From: Streptomyces sp. NBC_00353
Lineage (GTDB): Bacteria > Actinomycetota > Actinomycetes > Streptomycetales > Streptomycetaceae
Direction of reading: 5' to 3'
DNA length: 64,000 nt
Assembly (NCBI RefSeq): GCF_036108815.1
Contig: NZ_CP107985.1
Location: 7,995,501-8,059,500 of the forward strand
Position 1 is the first letter of the stretch. Each line of letters opens with the position of its first letter. The notes under the pieces were generated by a model. It worked only from the letters and a program-made list of their open reading frames with translations, did not search any database and was not told the origin of the DNA. Shown here one piece after another: positions 52,850-64,000 of this stretch. A program made the position numbers and the translations under genes.

Positions 52850-53416
52850 GTGGCTTCCACGAACGACCTCAAGAACGGCCTGGTGCTCAAGCTCGACGGA
52901 GGCCAGCTCTGGTCCGTCGTCGAGTTCCAGCACGTCAAGCCCGGCAAGGGCCCGGCTTTCGTGCGCACCAAGCTCAAGAACGTGCTGTCCGGCAAGGTCG
53001 TCGACAAGACGTTCAACGCCGGCGTGAAGGTCGAGACGGCCACCATTGACCGCCGCGACATGCAGTTCTCGTACATGGACGGCGAGTACTTCGTCTTCAT
53101 GGACATGGACACGTACGACCAGCTCATGGTCGACCGCAAGGCTGTCGGCAACGCCGCCAACTTCCTGATCGAGGGCTTCACCGCCTCCGTCGCCCAGCAC
53201 GAGGGCGAGGTGCTCTACGTCGAGCTGCCGGCCGCCGTCGAGCTGACCATCCAGCACACCGACCCGGGTGTCCAGGGCGACCGCTCCACCGGCGGCACCA
53301 AGCCCGCCACGCTGGAGACCGGTTACGAGATCGGCGTCCCGCTCTTCATCACCACGGGTGAGAAGATCAAGGTCGACACCCGCACGGGCGACTACCTCGG
53401 CCGGGTGAACAGCTAA
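52850..53416 (+). CDS. efp: Elongation factor P
   Basis: This encodes 188 residues, three beta barrels. The tip loop of domain I reads HVKPGKGPAF, with an unmodified-type lysine (K33) flanked by PG and GP, the proline-rich loop seen in actinobacteria. It relieves ribosome stalling at proline runs, which are frequent in this proteome. AGGAG stands eleven bases before the GTG at 52850. nusB follows two bases after the stop. Confidence 0.96.
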   Translation: MASTNDLKNGLVLKLDGGQLWSVVEFQHVKPGKGPAFVRTKLKNVLSGKVVDKTFNAGVKVETATIDRRDMQFSYMDGEYFVFMDMDTYDQLMVDRKAVGNAANFLIEGFTASVAQHEGEVLYVELPAAVELTIQHTDPGVQGDRSTGGTKPATLETGYEIGVPLFITTGEKIKVDTRTGDYLGRVNS

Positions 53417-53418
53417 CC

Positions 53419-53850
53419 GTGGCTGCTCGGAACACGGCCCGCAAGCGAGCCTTCCAGATCCTCTTCGAGGCCGACCAGCGCGGTGAGTCCGTGCAGACGG
53501 TCCTCGCGGACTGGGTGCGGCACTCGCGGTCCGATACCCGTCAGCCGCCGGTCACCGAGTACACGATGGAGCTCGTCGAGGGGTACGCGCAGTACGCCGA
53601 CCGTATCGACGACCTCATCATCACCTACGCCGTGGACTGGGAGATCGACCGCATGCCGGTCGTCGACCGGAACATCCTGCGGCTCGGTGCGTACGAGCTG
53701 ATCTGGGTGGACGGGACGCCGGACGCGGTGGTGATCGATGAGGCGGTCCAGCTCGCCAAGGAGTTCTCCACCGATGACTCCCCGTCCTTCGTGAACGGGC
53801 TGCTGGCCCGCTTCAAGGACCTCAAGCCGAACCTTCGCCGGGAGTCGTAG
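53419..53850 (+). CDS. nusB: Transcription antitermination factor NusB
   Basis: This encodes 143 residues, all helical. NTARKRAFQILFEADQRG and RMPVVDRNILRLGAYELIWVDGTPDAVVIDEAVQLAKEF are diagnostic. It binds boxA RNA with NusE (S10) during rRNA transcription. It is coupled to efp and ends at a strong hairpin. Confidence 0.95.
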   Translation: MAARNTARKRAFQILFEADQRGESVQTVLADWVRHSRSDTRQPPVTEYTMELVEGYAQYADRIDDLIITYAVDWEIDRMPVVDRNILRLGAYELIWVDGTPDAVVIDEAVQLAKEFSTDDSPSFVNGLLARFKDLKPNLRRES

Positions 53851-53872
53851 CCTCCGGCGGCGTTCAGCCCAC

Positions 53873-53906
53873 GAAGGGCCCACGGTCGTGCGACCGTGGG
53901 CCCTTC
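53873..53906 (+). terminator. Perfect 16-bp hairpin after nusB
   Basis: GAAGGGCCCACGGTCG (53873-53888) and CGACCGTGGGCCCTTC (53891-53906) are exact complements. It ends the efp-nusB unit. Confidence 0.85.
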
Positions 53907-53940
53907 GGCGTGCGCTTCCTGGGCGGAGCGCGGTGCAGCG

Positions 53941-54185
53941 GTCCGGGGCGTCCTTGTCCTCGATCGCCGGACGGGCTCGATAGGTGCGCTGGTCCCGGTA
54001 CGGGGTACCTCCGGGGACGGACCGGCCGCCGCGCGTCTGCCGCGATTCGATCGTCCGGGGGTGAGGCACAAGTGAGGCAGGGGTGGGGCCGTTCAGGGGA
54101 GTGGAGTCCCCGCAGGGGGCGGCGGACGTGCCGGCTACGCACGCGAGCCCGTCCGGCGATCGAGGACGAAACCCTCACCCCGGAC
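53941..54185. repeat. 245-bp inverted-repeat element between nusB and bldD
   Basis: Arms 53956-53979 and 54144-54167 are perfect 24-bp reverse complements with the core GATCGCCGGACGGGCT. Outer 8-bp arms 53941-53948 (GTCCGGGG) and 54178-54185 also match. The 164-bp centre holds no recognisable gene. The core resembles the dispersed GCCCGTCCGGCG..GAGGAC repeat I remember from many Streptomyces intergenic regions. Apart from this and the flanking terminators, the nusB-bldD gap (53851-54275) holds nothing I can support. Confidence 0.75.
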
Positions 54186-54194
54186 CCGGGCAGC

Positions 54195-54246
54195 AAAAAA
54201 CGCCGGGATGCCGGGGCCCGAATGGGGACCCGGTCAACCCGGCGTT
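54195..54246 (-). terminator. Rho-independent terminator of bldD
   Basis: On the minus strand AACGCCGGG (54246-54238) pairs with CCCGGCGTT (54207-54199) around an inner CCGGG hairpin, followed by six T. One of the few classic intrinsic terminators with a T-run in the window. Confidence 0.85.
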
Positions 54247-54275
54247 ACGTTTCTTCGCGGCTTCAGACCCGTACG

Positions 54276-54776
54276 TCAGCCCTCGTCGTGGGCGACCGCG
54301 CGACGCGCGTCCGCGTCCAGGACGCCCCAGCTGATCAGCTGCTCGGTGAGCACGGACGGCGACTGGTCGTAGATCACGGCCAGCGTGCGCAGGTCGTCCT
54401 GGCGGATCGAGAGCACCTTGCCGTTGTAGTCACCGCGCTGGCTCTGGATCGTCGCCGCATAGCGCTGCAGCGGTCCGGCCTTCTCCGGCGGGACGTGGGC
54501 GAGGCGCTCCAGGTCCAGGACAAGCTTGGGCGGCGGCTCGGCGGCCCCGCCGGGCGTCGTGCCGGGCAGAAGCTCCTGCACCGGGACCCCGTAGAAGTCC
54601 GCCAGCTCGGCGAGACGCTGTACGGTCACGGCACGGTCGCCGCGCTCGTACGAACCGACCACGACGGCCTTCCAGCGGCCCTGGGACTTCTCCTCCACGC
54701 CATGGAGGGAGAGGCCCTGCTGGGTGCGGATGGCGCGGAGCTTGGCCCCGAGCTGTTTTGCGTATTCGCTGGACAT
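54276..54776 (-). CDS. bldD: Developmental master regulator BldD
   Basis: This encodes 166 residues. The N-terminal helix-turn-helix (about 1-80: YAKQLGAKLRAIRTQQGLSL, SYERGDRAVTVQRL) binds DNA. The C-terminal domain has RGD (114-116), eight residues, and RQDD (125-128), the complete c-di-GMP-binding signature at the same numbering as S. coelicolor BldD. With tetrameric c-di-GMP it represses sporulation genes during vegetative growth. GGGGAG lies just before the ATG at 54776. A perfect BldD box overlaps its promoter. Confidence 0.97.
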   Translation of the reverse strand: MSSEYAKQLGAKLRAIRTQQGLSLHGVEEKSQGRWKAVVVGSYERGDRAVTVQRLAELADFYGVPVQELLPGTTPGGAAEPPPKLVLDLERLAHVPPEKAGPLQRYAATIQSQRGDYNGKVLSIRQDDLRTLAVIYDQSPSVLTEQLISWGVLDADARRAVAHDEG

Positions 54777-54811
54777 AAGGCTCCCCGGACGAAGTCTGGT
54801 AACTCACTGTG

Positions 54812-54841
54812 AGGTTACGCAGCGTTACTTGGATGCGTCAA
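54812..54841 (-). promoter_or_regulatory. bldD promoter
   Basis: Reading the minus strand, TTGACG (54841-54836) and TAACCT (54817-54812) are separated by 18 bp, a good main-sigma promoter 35 bp before the start codon. Confidence 0.75.
54814..54828. promoter_or_regulatory. BldD operator overlapping the bldD promoter
   Basis: GTTACGCAGCGTTAC is a perfect 15-bp palindrome and agrees at every fixed position with the published BldD consensus as I recall it (NTNACNCWGNGTNAN). It covers the -10 element and part of the spacer. Confidence 0.82.
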
Positions 54842-54901
54842 GCCGAATGGTCCGCACCGGCACCTCCCGGGGTTGTGACCAAGGCTCCGTGCAAGGCCTG
54901 G

Positions 54902-54907
54902 TAACGT
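54902..54907 (+). promoter_or_regulatory. Possible -10 box of the pyr operon
   Basis: TAACGT lies about 67 bp before the pyrR start, giving a leader just long enough to contain the PyrR hairpin. No clear -35 is seen at the usual distance. Confidence 0.4.
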
Positions 54908-54928
54908 TGATGAAGCAAATTTCGACGT

Positions 54929-54960
54929 CCTTTAAGGTCCGTCCAGTGAGGCGGAGAAGG
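54929..54960 (+). promoter_or_regulatory. PyrR-binding RNA hairpin over the pyrR ribosome-binding site
   Basis: Upper stem TCCGTC (54938-54943) pairs with GGCGGA (54950-54955) and closes a CAGTGA hexaloop, matching the CNGNGA loop of PyrR-binding sites. After an internal purine bulge a lower CCTT/AAGG stem uses bases of the AAGGAGG site (54957-54963). It should allow UMP-bound PyrR to block translation. Confidence 0.8.
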
Positions 54961-54973
54961 AGGTCCGTTTCTT

Positions 54974-55558
54974 ATGGACGCACAGCACGAAGCCACCGGC
55001 AATGCGGCACGCCCCGTTCTCGAGGCTCCCGACATCGCCCGAGTTCTGACTCGAATCGCCCACGAAATCGTCGAACGCGCCAAGGGCGCCGACGATGTGG
55101 TGCTCCTCGGCATCCCGACACGAGGCGTCTTCCTCGCCCGTCGGCTGGCCGACAAGCTCGAAGAGATCACCGGCCGGAAAGTGCCGGTCGGCTCCCTCGA
55201 CATCACCATGTACCGCGACGACCTGCGGCTGCGCCCGGCGCGCGCCCTGGCCCGCACCGAGATCCCCGGCGAGGGTATCGAGGGCCGACTGGTCGTCCTG
55301 GTCGACGATGTGCTCTTCTCCGGCCGTACGATCCGCGCCGCGCTCGACGCGCTCGGCGACATCGGCCGCCCCCGCGCGGTGCAACTCGCGGTCCTTGTCG
55401 ACCGCGGCCACCGCGAGCTCCCGATCCGCGCCGATTACGTCGGCAAGAACCTCCCCACGTCGCTGCGGGAGACGGTCAAGGTCCAGCTCGCCGAGGAGGA
55501 CGGCCGCGACGCCGTGCTGCTCGGTGTCCAGCAGACCGCCCCGGCGGGCGCGCAGTAG
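54974..55558 (+). CDS. pyrR: Pyrimidine operon regulator / uracil phosphoribosyltransferase PyrR
   Basis: This encodes 194 residues. The PRPP loop is LVVLVDDVLFSGRTIRAALDAL, and GIPTRGVFLARRL and SLDITMYRDDL are PyrR hallmarks. It senses UMP and binds a leader hairpin in pyr mRNA; the predicted hairpin is immediately upstream. AAGGAGG lies ten bases before the ATG at 54974. It is the first gene of the pyrimidine operon, and divergent from bldD. Confidence 0.95.
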   Translation: MDAQHEATGNAARPVLEAPDIARVLTRIAHEIVERAKGADDVVLLGIPTRGVFLARRLADKLEEITGRKVPVGSLDITMYRDDLRLRPARALARTEIPGEGIEGRLVVLVDDVLFSGRTIRAALDALGDIGRPRAVQLAVLVDRGHRELPIRADYVGKNLPTSLRETVKVQLAEEDGRDAVLLGVQQTAPAGAQ

Positions 55559-55649
55559 CTGCACTCACCCGTACGGCCGACATCCGGTCGTACGACTGCT
55601 TCCGCACGCCCGCATGCCTGAACCCTCCAGCCACCCGGAGAACACCCAG

Positions 55650-56675
55650 ATGAAGCGTCACCTCATCTCGGCCGCCGACCTCACCCGCGACGACGCCGTC
55701 CTGATCCTCGACACCGCCGAGGAGATGGCCCGCGTCGCCGACCGGCCGATCAAGAAGCTCCCGACCCTGCGCGGCCGCACTGTCGTCAACCTCTTCTTCG
55801 AGGACTCGACGCGTACCCGCATCTCCTTCGAGGCCGCCGCCAAGCGCCTCTCCGCCGATGTCATCAACTTCTCCGCGAAGGGCTCGTCCGTCTCCAAGGG
55901 CGAGTCGCTCAAGGACACCGCGCTGACCCTGGAGGCGATGGGCGCGGACGCCGTCGTCATCCGGCACGGTGCCTCCGGCGCCCCGTACCGTCTCGCCACC
56001 TCCGGCTGGATCGACGGTGCCGTCGTCAACGCCGGCGACGGCACGCACGAGCACCCCACCCAGGCACTCCTGGACGCCTTCACCATGCGCCGCAGGCTGG
56101 TCGGGGCCGATGCCGGACTCGGCCGGGACCTGGAAGGACGACGGATCACGATCGTCGGCGACATCCTGCACAGCCGGGTCGCCCGCTCCAACGTGCACCT
56201 GCTGCACACCCTCGGCGCCCACGTCACGCTGGTGGCCCCGCCGACCCTCGTCCCGGTCGGTGTCGAGCAGTGGCCGTGCGACGTCAGCTACAGCCTCGAC
56301 GACGTGCTGCCGAAGTCCGACGCGGTGATGATGCTGCGGGTGCAGCGTGAACGGATGAACGCCGCGTACTTCCCGACCGAGCGCGAGTACTCACGCCGCT
56401 ACGGCCTGGACGGCGAGCGCATGGCGAAGATGCCCGGGCACGCCATCGTCATGCACCCCGGCCCGATGGTCCGCGGCATGGAGATCACCGCCGAGGTCGC
56501 CGACTCCGACCGGTGCACGGTCGTCGAGCAGGTCGCCAACGGCGTCTCGATCCGCATGGCGGTCCTGTACCTGCTGCTGGGCGGCTCCGAGCCCGCCGCA
56601 CCCTTCCACCCGTCGCCCGCCGCCACCCTTGATCGAAGCGCTGCGCGCCCTGCCGATTCCGAGGAGAACAAGTAA
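55650..56675 (+). CDS. pyrB: Aspartate carbamoyltransferase catalytic subunit
   Basis: This encodes 341 residues. The carbamoyl-phosphate site FFEDSTRTRISFE and the aspartate-side HPTQALLDAF and MHPGPMVRGMEI motifs are all present. The C-terminus carries a 25-residue Ala/Pro/Ser tail beyond the core. There is no pyrI, so it should act without a regulatory chain. A GGAG stretch precedes the ATG at 55650, 91 bp after pyrR. Confidence 0.95.
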   Translation: MKRHLISAADLTRDDAVLILDTAEEMARVADRPIKKLPTLRGRTVVNLFFEDSTRTRISFEAAAKRLSADVINFSAKGSSVSKGESLKDTALTLEAMGADAVVIRHGASGAPYRLATSGWIDGAVVNAGDGTHEHPTQALLDAFTMRRRLVGADAGLGRDLEGRRITIVGDILHSRVARSNVHLLHTLGAHVTLVAPPTLVPVGVEQWPCDVSYSLDDVLPKSDAVMMLRVQRERMNAAYFPTEREYSRRYGLDGERMAKMPGHAIVMHPGPMVRGMEITAEVADSDRCTVVEQVANGVSIRMAVLYLLLGGSEPAAPFHPSPAATLDRSAARPADSEENK

Positions 56676-56677
56676 CC

Positions 56678-57964
56678 ATGAGCAAGATCCTTATTCGCGG
56701 CGCGAAGGTCCTCGGTGGCGAGCCGCAGGACGTCCTGATCGACGGCGAGACCATTGCACAGGTCGGTACCGGTATCGATGCCGGTGACGCCGTGGTGGTC
56801 GAGGCCGAGGGGCAGATTCTGCTCCCCGGGCTGGTCGACCTCCACACCCACCTGCGCGAGCCCGGCCGTGAGGACTCCGAGACCGTCCTCACCGGCACCA
56901 AGGCCGCGGCAGTCGGCGGCTTCACCGCCGTGCACGCCATGGCCAACACCTTCCCGGTCGCCGACACCGCCGGCGTCGTCGAGCAGGTCTGGCGGCTCGG
57001 CAAGGAGTCCGGCTACTGCGACGTGCAGCCGATCGGCGCCGTCACCGTCGGCCTGGAGGGCAAGCACCTCGCCGAACTCGGCGCCATGCACGATTCGGCC
57101 GCCGGAGTGAAAGTCTTCTCCGACGACGGCAAGTGCGTCGACGACGCCGTGATCATGCGGCGCGCGCTGGAGTACGTGAAGGCGTTCGACGGTGTCGTCG
57201 CCCAGCACGCCCAGGAGCCCCGCCTCACCGAGGGCGCCCAGATGAACGAGGGCATCGTCTCGGCCGAGCTCGGCCTCGGTGGCTGGCCTGCCGTCGCCGA
57301 GGAGTCGATCATCGCCCGCGATGTCCTCCTCGCCGCCCACGTCGACTCCCGGGTGCACATCTGCCACCTGTCGACCGCCGGCTCCGTCGAGATCGTCCGC
57401 TGGGCCAAGTCCAAGGGCTGGAACGTCACCGCCGAGGTCACCCCGCACCACCTGCTCCTCACCGACGAACTCGTACGGTCGTACAACCCCGTCTACAAGG
57501 TGAACCCGCCGCTGCGTACCGAGGCCGATGTGATGGCCCTGCGCGAGGCGCTCGCCGACGGCACGATCGACTGCGTCGCCACCGACCACGCCCCGCACCC
57601 GCACGAGGACAAGGACTGCGAGTGGGCCGCGGCCGCCATGGGCATGGTGGGCCTGGAGACGGCGCTCTCGGTCGTCCAGCAGACGATGGTCGAGACCGGT
57701 CTGCTCGACTGGGCGGGTGTCGCGGACCGGATGTCCGTCCGCCCCGCGGCCATCGGCCGCCTGGAAGGACACGGCCGTCCCGTCTCGGCCGGTGAGCCTG
57801 CCAACCTCACGCTGGTCGATCCGACATACCGTGGAGTCGTGGACCCCGCGGGCTTCGCCTCCCGCAGCCGCAACACCCCGTACGAGGGGCGCGAGCTGCC
57901 GGGTCGCGTCACCCACACGTTCCTGCGGGGCCGTGCCACGGTCGTCGACGGGAAGCTCGCGTGA
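56678..57964 (+). CDS. pyrC: Dihydroorotase
   Basis: This encodes 428 residues, an amidohydrolase barrel. LPGLVDLHTHLREPG holds the first two metal histidines; AGVKVFSDDG, VAQHAQEP, HICHLSTAGS and TDHAPHPHE give the rest. It cyclises carbamoyl-aspartate. The GAGGAG upstream site lies inside the end of pyrB, and its stop overlaps the next GTG. Confidence 0.95.
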   Translation: MSKILIRGAKVLGGEPQDVLIDGETIAQVGTGIDAGDAVVVEAEGQILLPGLVDLHTHLREPGREDSETVLTGTKAAAVGGFTAVHAMANTFPVADTAGVVEQVWRLGKESGYCDVQPIGAVTVGLEGKHLAELGAMHDSAAGVKVFSDDGKCVDDAVIMRRALEYVKAFDGVVAQHAQEPRLTEGAQMNEGIVSAELGLGGWPAVAEESIIARDVLLAAHVDSRVHICHLSTAGSVEIVRWAKSKGWNVTAEVTPHHLLLTDELVRSYNPVYKVNPPLRTEADVMALREALADGTIDCVATDHAPHPHEDKDCEWAAAAMGMVGLETALSVVQQTMVETGLLDWAGVADRMSVRPAAIGRLEGHGRPVSAGEPANLTLVDPTYRGVVDPAGFASRSRNTPYEGRELPGRVTHTFLRGRATVVDGKLA

Positions 57965-58542
57965 CATCACTCACCCCCCTGTACCAGCTGGCCGCCGAGC
58001 AGAAGTCGGCGGACGTGACCGACCTGTCCGCCCGCATCAGCTGGGTGATCGGACTCGTCGTCTTCATCGCCTTCGTCTACTGGCTGATGCGCCAGGGATG
58101 GAAGTGGCGGGGAAGCCTGCAGTCCGACCTGCCGGAGCTGCCCGCCACGCCGGACGGGTACGCGACACAGCCACCCCTGCTGACGATGACCGGCCGCTAC
58201 CACGCCTCGACGACCGCCGGGCAGTGGCTCGACCGGATCGTCGCCCACGGCCTCGGCACCCGCAGCCGCGTCGAGCTCACGCTGACCGAACAGGGTCTCG
58301 ACGTCGTACGCCCCGGGGCGGCCGACTTCTTCGTCCCGGCAGCGCAGCTGCGTGACGCCCGGCTCGACAAGGGCATCGCGGGCAAGGTCCTCCCCGAGGG
58401 CGGCCTGCTGATCATCACCTGGGCGCTCGGCGACAAGCTGATCGACTCCGGCTTCCGCTCCGACCGCTCGGCCGAACACCCGGCCTGGGTCGACGCCATC
58501 CACCACCTCACCGACAGCACTACGGAAGGCATCGCGCGATGA
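57961..58542 (+). CDS. Small membrane-anchored protein with PH-like domain, inside the pyr operon
   Basis: This encodes 193 residues. One membrane helix near residues 27-45 (WVIGLVVFIAFVYWL) is followed by a strand-rich domain (LTMTGRYHASTTAGQWLDR; RVELTLTEQGLDVVR) of the PH-like type. Both ends overlap neighbours (GTGA with pyrC, ATGA with carA), so it is translated with the pathway enzymes, yet no catalytic site is present. Its role in pyrimidine synthesis is unknown. Confidence 0.82.
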   Translation: MTSLTPLYQLAAEQKSADVTDLSARISWVIGLVVFIAFVYWLMRQGWKWRGSLQSDLPELPATPDGYATQPPLLTMTGRYHASTTAGQWLDRIVAHGLGTRSRVELTLTEQGLDVVRPGAADFFVPAAQLRDARLDKGIAGKVLPEGGLLIITWALGDKLIDSGFRSDRSAEHPAWVDAIHHLTDSTTEGIAR

Positions 58543-59673
58543 CGACCTCCACCCGGGGAGCCTCCAGGGTTCCCGCCGTACTCGTCCTGGAGGACGGCCG
58601 CGCCTTCCGCGGCCGCGCCTATGGGGCCGTGGGGGAGACCTTCGGCGAGGCGGTGTTCTCCACCGGCATGACGGGCTACCAGGAGACGCTGACCGACCCG
58701 TCGTACCACCGCCAGGTCGTCGTGATGACCGCCCCGCACGTCGGCAACACCGGTGTGAACGACGAGGACCCCGAGTCGCAGCGGATCTGGGTCGCCGGAT
58801 ACGTGGTGCGCGACCCCGCGCGGCTGCCCTCCAACTGGCGCTCGCAGCGCTCGCTCGACGAGGAGCTGGAGCGCCAGGGCGTCGTCGGCATCAGCGGCAT
58901 CGACACCCGTGCCCTCACCCGCCACCTCCGCGAGCGCGGCGCCATGCGCGTCGGCATCTTCTCCGGTGACGCCGTCGCCGACGAGGCCACGCTGCTGGCC
59001 CGCGTCAAGGAAGCCCCCGAGATGGTGGGCGCCGACCTCTCCGCCGAGGTCGCGACCAAGGAGACGTACGTCGTCCCCGCGATCGGCACGAAGAAGTTCA
59101 CCGTGGCCGCGATCGACCTCGGCATCAAGGGCATGACCCCGCACCGGATGGCCGAGCGCGGCATCGAGGTGCACGTCCTGCCCGCCACCGCCACCCTCGA
59201 CGAGGTGTACGCGGTCGAGCCCGACGGAGTCTTCTTCTCCAACGGCCCCGGCGACCCGGCCACCGCCGACCACCCGGTCTCCGTCATGCAGGGCGTCCTG
59301 GAGCGGAAGACGCCGCTCTTCGGCATCTGCTTCGGCAACCAGATCCTGGGTCGTGCCCTCGGCTTCGGCACCTACAAGCTGAAGTACGGCCACCGCGGCA
59401 TCAACCAGCCGGTGCAGGACCGCACGACCGGCAAGGTCGAGGTCACCGCGCACAACCACGGCTTCGCCGTCGACGCCCCGCTGGACAAGGTGTCCGACAC
59501 GAAGTTCGGCCGCGCCGAGGTCTCCCACGTCTGCCTGAACGACCAGGTCGTCGAGGGACTGCAGCTCCTCGACCAGCCGGCCTTCAGCGTCCAGTACCAC
59601 CCCGAGGCAGCCGCCGGCCCGCACGACGCCGCGTACCTCTTCGACCGTTTCGTATCCCTGATGGAGGGCCAGC

Positions 59674-59681
<8 letters not shown>
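58539..59681 (+). CDS. carA: Carbamoyl-phosphate synthase small chain
   Basis: This encodes 380 residues. The glutaminase Cys lies in FGICFGNQILGRALG, with His and Glu in SVQYHPEAAAG. The N-terminal domain (VFSTGMTGYQETLTDPSY) contacts the large chain. It releases ammonia for carbamoyl phosphate, shared by pyrimidine and arginine synthesis. The start overlaps the PH-like gene, and the end overlaps carB by eight bases. Confidence 0.96.
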
Positions 59682-62982
<3,301 letters not shown>

Positions 62983-62992
62983 CAGGCCCAGC

Positions 62993-63020
62993 AGGGGGAC
63001 ACCGGAAACGGTGTCCCCCT
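62993..63020 (+). terminator. 12-bp hairpin with GAAA tetraloop between carB and pyrD
   Basis: Arms 62993-63004 and 63009-63020 are perfect complements around GAAA, a GNRA loop. There is no T-run, and pyrD starts only 28 bases later, so it may be a partial terminator or an mRNA-stability element rather than a full stop. Confidence 0.6.
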
Positions 63021-63047
63021 CTCTGTGAGGACACCGAGGACACCCCG

Positions 63048-64000
<953 letters not shown>

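Overview
The window is a high-GC actinobacterial chromosome segment, almost certainly Streptomyces. Evidence: very high GC, many GTG and TTG starts, a BldD developmental regulator with the complete c-di-GMP signature, phosphatidylinositol-mannoside genes, and a gene order that, from memory and unchecked, follows the S. coelicolor core region between thrS and pyrD. No insertion sequence, prophage, integrase, CRISPR array or replication origin was seen. CDS coordinates include the stop codon.

Layout. 1-6.3 kb: a broken partial secreted-enzyme-like gene, a polytopic membrane protein, an SRPBCC protein, tRNA-Val(CAC), a DnaQ-like exonuclease, and a translationally coupled pair of unknown function (DUF4365 nuclease-like fold plus a uncharacterised partner). 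6.4-14 kb: thrS, a K+ channel-like protein, a HIT protein, a membrane protein and an EF-G-like GTPase with an unusual G4 motif. 14.1-17.7 kb: an overlapping pgsA/patA-like/pimA cassette for phosphatidylinositol mannosides, then a small membrane protein. 17.9-22.7 kb: pdxS-pdxT (vitamin B6), yebC and ruvC-ruvA-ruvB (Holliday junction processing). 22.8-29.7 kb: yajC-secD-secF (Sec translocon accessory), apt and relA (stringent response). 29.7-40.3 kb: DUF349 protein, cyclophilin, MBL hydrolase, hisS, VKOR-like protein, rarA, an iron-box-preceded DUF2470 protein, rpsD, and an NB-ARC/TPR protein.

40.4-50.7 kb: one long co-directional array, DUF948-DUF6167-alaS-ruvX-mltG-aroE-aroC-aroK/aroB-aroQ, covering alanyl-tRNA charging, septal glycan cleavage and most of the shikimate pathway. 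aroK and aroB are one uninterrupted reading frame. 50.7-53.9 kb: P-loop protein, M24-fold protein, efp, nusB. 54.3-64 kb: bldD (minus strand, with its own perfect BldD box) divergent from the pyrimidine operon pyrR-pyrB-pyrC-(PH-like membrane protein)-carA-carB-pyrD, which runs off the window end. A PyrR RNA-binding hairpin sits directly on the pyrR ribosome-binding site.

Most genes are ordinary, well-conserved core genes. The most notable items are regulatory (PyrR hairpin, BldD box, iron box), the AroK/AroB fusion, the M24-fold protein with altered metal ligands, the coupled DUF4365 pair, and an inverted-repeat element between nusB and bldD. Many transcription units end in perfect GC-rich hairpins, often shared by convergent genes.
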